Positions 5,665 to 7,686 of a stretch of 7,686 bases of DNA are shown in pieces. The notes under the pieces were generated by a model that was not told where the DNA came from, did not search any database, and saw only the letters and a program-made list of their open reading frames with translations. The stretch's first letter is position 1; each line of letters opens with the position of its first letter. The position numbers and the translations under genes are program-made. Origin of the DNA: Candidatus Geohydrothermomicrobium daggyaiense (GTDB lineage Bacteria > Actinomycetota > Geothermincolia > Fen-727 > JACVIW01); contig JACVIW010000108.1 of the NCBI GenBank assembly GCA_015711695.1, forward strand, positions 1-7,686. The letters run 5' to 3'.

Positions 5665-7323
5665 ATGGACTCTGGATCGTACGAAAGGGAAAAGAAGCGC
5701 TGGTATGAGGAAACTTACTTGGATAGCCAGGAGAGGGATGTAGATTTCAACACGGTATCGGGAGACCCTGTCGATCCTCTTTACGGCCCGTCGGATATTG
5801 AGGGTCTGGATTATTTTAAAGATTTAGGTTTCCCGGGTGAGTATCCGTATACCAGAGGAATTAGAGGAAATATGTACCGCGGGCGTTTGTGGACGATGAG
5901 ACAGTTTTCCGGTTTCGGAACTGCTGAAGAGACTAACAAGCGTTACAAATTTCTGCTCGCCAGTGGGCAGACAGGACTTTCGGTAGCTTTCGATATGCCT
6001 ACCATAATGGGTAGAGATTCTGACGATCCGTTGAGCGAAGGCGAGGTCGGGCGGTGCGGAGTGGCGATAGATACTGTAGTGGACATGCAAACTCTTTTTG
6101 AAGGGATACCACTTGACAGAGTCACCACTTCGATGACAACCAATGCTCCGGCATGTGTTCTGCTTGCTTTCTACCTGGTGACGGGCGAAAGGCAGGGTGT
6201 GAGTTTCAAGCAGATGGGCGGAACCATACAAAACGATATTCTGAAAGAATACATAGCTCAAAAGTCCTGGATTTTTCCACCCCGCCCTTCATTAAGAATA
6301 ATAACGGACATTATGGAGTTCTGTTCCAGGGAGGTTCCGCGCTGGAACACGATAAGTATAAGTGGATACCATATAAGGGAAGCGGGCTCGACCGCCGCTC
6401 AGGAACTTGCTTTCACGATCGCTGACGGGATCACCTACGTGCAAGCGGGTATTGACGCTGGGCTCGACGTGGATGATTTCGCGCCGCGGCTCTCTTTTTT
6501 CTTTAACGCCCACATTGACTTTTTTGAAGAGATAGCTAAGTACAGGGCTGCAAGACGAATGTGGGCAAAGATAATGAAGGAGAGATTCAAGGCAAAAAAG
6601 AAAGAGTCTCTTCTGTTGCGATTCCACACCCAGACAGCCGGTTGTTCTCTTACCGCTCAGCAGCCCGAGAATAATATAGTTCGAACCGCTGTCGAGGGAC
6701 TTGCTGCAGTTCTGGGAGGAACCCAGTCTCTACATACCAATTCCATGGATGAGGTACTGGCCTTGCCCACCGAGAAAGCAGTTGAGATCGCTTTGAGGAC
6801 TCAGCAGATTCTCGCTTACGAAACAGGTGTTACAAACACGATTGACCCGCTGGCGGGCTCGTATTACGTCGAATATCTTACCAACAGAATTGAGAAAGAA
6901 GCCTGGGATTACATAGAAGAGATCGAACAGCAGGGCGGTGTTTTGAAAGCAATAGAAAATGGCTACTTCCAGAGAGAGATTGCGGACGCAGCATACCGCT
7001 ACCAGATGGAGGTGGAAAAAGGCAGAAGGGTTGTTGTTGGTGTTAACCGGTTCAAAAGGGAAAACGAAAAAATCGAAATCGAAATACTGAAAATCGACCC
7101 AGCGGTTGAGAAAAAGCAAATTGAGAAACTTAGAAAAGTGAAGGAGGAGAGGAATTCCACCGAAGTGGAACGCGCGCTCAGGGAGCTCAAGCGTAGGGCT
7201 GAAGGTTCAGAAAACCTGATGCCTGCTATTCTTGACTGCGCCAGGGCGCACGCCACTATCGGGGAGATAATTGGTGAGTTAAAAGCCGTTTTCGGTGAAT
7301 ACAGGGAAAAACCGATTTTCTGA
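5665..7323 (+). CDS. icmA: B12-dependent acyl-CoA mutase large subunit, isobutyryl-CoA mutase type
   Basis: The 552-residue protein is the TIM-barrel, acyl-CoA-binding subunit of the methylmalonyl-CoA mutase family. It lacks the B12-binding domain, which the next gene supplies. Seen: YPYTRGI (60-66), RQFSGFG (79-85), GLSVAFDMPTIMGRDSDDP (104-122), GGTIQNDILKEYIAQ (185-199), SISGYHIREAGS (231-242), FHTQTAGCSLTAQQP (320-334) and TQSLHTN (353-359). Tyr235 and His236 match active-site Tyr243 and His244 of the Propionibacterium enzyme with a constant offset of 8. At the same offset, Tyr89 becomes Phe81 and Arg207, which binds the methylmalonyl carboxylate, becomes Gln199. Phe/Gln is the isobutyryl-CoA mutase pair. 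Ala108 argues against 2-hydroxyisobutyryl-CoA mutase, which has Ile and Asp at the relevant sites. The icmA symbol is thus provisional but supported. ATG 5665 is two bases after the cobO stop; GGAGG lies 16 bases away, so coupling probably drives initiation. A charged, probably helical region (465-515) follows the barrel. Confidence 0.93.
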   Translation: MDSGSYEREKKRWYEETYLDSQERDVDFNTVSGDPVDPLYGPSDIEGLDYFKDLGFPGEYPYTRGIRGNMYRGRLWTMRQFSGFGTAEETNKRYKFLLASGQTGLSVAFDMPTIMGRDSDDPLSEGEVGRCGVAIDTVVDMQTLFEGIPLDRVTTSMTTNAPACVLLAFYLVTGERQGVSFKQMGGTIQNDILKEYIAQKSWIFPPRPSLRIITDIMEFCSREVPRWNTISISGYHIREAGSTAAQELAFTIADGITYVQAGIDAGLDVDDFAPRLSFFFNAHIDFFEEIAKYRAARRMWAKIMKERFKAKKKESLLLRFHTQTAGCSLTAQQPENNIVRTAVEGLAAVLGGTQSLHTNSMDEVLALPTEKAVEIALRTQQILAYETGVTNTIDPLAGSYYVEYLTNRIEKEAWDYIEEIEQQGGVLKAIENGYFQREIADAAYRYQMEVEKGRRVVVGVNRFKRENEKIEIEILKIDPAVEKKQIEKLRKVKEERNSTEVERALRELKRRAEGSENLMPAILDCARAHATIGEIIGELKAVFGEYREKPIF

Positions 7324-7341
7324 GGAAGAAAAGGAGCGAGG

Positions 7342-7686
7342 TTGATTGCCGGGAAATCGGAGAAGAGGGTACTTATCGCAAAGCCCGGACTTGACGGCCA
7401 CGACCGTGGCGCAAAGATAGTCGCAAGAGCGCTGCGCGATGCGGGAATGGAGGTTATATATCTTGGGCTGCATCAGACCCCGGAGCAGATAGTCAGGGCA
7501 GCAATAGACGAAGATGTTGACGTGATAGGGCTTTCAATTCTCTCGGGTGCTCATATGACACTTTTTGGAAAAGTGTTGGAGTTACTCGAAGAAGCGGGCG
7601 CAAGAGACATTAAGGTCATTGGCGGAGGTATAATTCCTGACGATGACATAGACAAACTTGCTGACATGGGAGTTGTAAAGGTTTTC
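7342..7686 (+). CDS. B12-binding small subunit of the acyl-CoA mutase (3' end outside window)
   Basis: The frame is open from TTG 7342 to the window end (115 codons). Families of this kind are about 130-145 residues, so little is missing. It folds as a Rossmann-like cobalamin-binding domain. KPGLDGHDRG (14-23) contains the DxHxxG motif with His20 as the lower cobalt ligand; Lys14 and Asp18 fall at the spacing of the Lys604-Asp608-His610 triad of methylmalonyl-CoA mutase. SIL (65-67) and GGG (94-96) are the further B12-tail motifs. TTG is the only good start: AAGGAG (7331-7336) lies 5 bases upstream, and the in-frame TGA of the mutase is 18 bases upstream. It pairs with the preceding subunit to form the active mutase, so it would be icmB if that assignment holds; the small subunit itself does not reveal the substrate. 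Confidence 0.92.
   Translation, partial: MIAGKSEKRVLIAKPGLDGHDRGAKIVARALRDAGMEVIYLGLHQTPEQIVRAAIDEDVDVIGLSILSGAHMTLFGKVLELLEEAGARDIKVIGGGIIPDDDIDKLADMGVVKVF

Noticed and set aside
5665..7323. Plain methylmalonyl-CoA mutase assignment
   Set aside because: The carboxylate-binding Arg and the Tyr of that enzyme are replaced by Gln199 and Phe81, and the neighbouring motifs also read as the isobutyryl type.
1..7686. tRNA genes, CRISPR repeats, transposase or phage genes
   Set aside because: TTCGA-type T-loop words occur only inside genes or without matching arms; no regularly spaced repeats and no transposase or integrase motifs were seen.

Overview
The window reads as bacterial DNA, probably from an anaerobic or fermentative organism known mainly from environmental assemblies. 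That is inferred from B12-dependent acyl-CoA chemistry, an ADP-forming acyl-CoA synthetase subunit and a membrane-anchored L,D-transpeptidase. No marker gene fixes the phylum. The first ~180 bases look foreign to the rest: they are clearly richer in G+C and encode the tail of a DUF1553 (PSD1) protein, a family typical of Planctomycetes and Verrucomicrobia.

Layout, left to right. 1-240: DUF1553 fragment, cut off at the window edge and apparently cut short at its C-terminus. 241-1183: gene-poor stretch with candidate promoters. 1184-2572 (+): CoA-binding/ligase (alpha) part of an ADP-forming acyl-CoA synthetase with no ATP-grasp partner beside it. 2573-3434: gene-poor stretch with a nested inverted repeat, GGCGCC hairpins and short protein-like reading frames that may be a decayed gene. 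3435-4550 (-): membrane-anchored L,D-transpeptidase with a good promoter upstream. 4551-5140: leader region with a perfect 18-bp palindrome and an extended -10 promoter. 5141-7686 (+): tight operon of corrinoid adenosyltransferase (cobO), B12-dependent acyl-CoA mutase large subunit, and its B12-binding small subunit, which runs off the end.

The three operon genes form one system. CobO makes adenosylcobalamin, the small subunit holds it, and the large subunit performs the carbon-skeleton rearrangement. At the two positions that separate substrates in this family the large subunit has Phe81 and Gln199. Methylmalonyl-CoA mutases have Tyr and Arg there; isobutyryl-CoA mutases have Phe and Gln. 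The likely reaction is therefore isobutyryl-CoA <-> n-butyryl-CoA, and a plain 'methylmalonyl-CoA mutase' label would probably be wrong. The upstream synthetase subunit could serve the same acyl-CoA pool by releasing isobutyrate or butyrate with ATP formation. That link is inference, because the two loci are separated by an opposing gene.

I see no CRISPR array, tRNA, rRNA, insertion sequence or convincing new multi-gene system.
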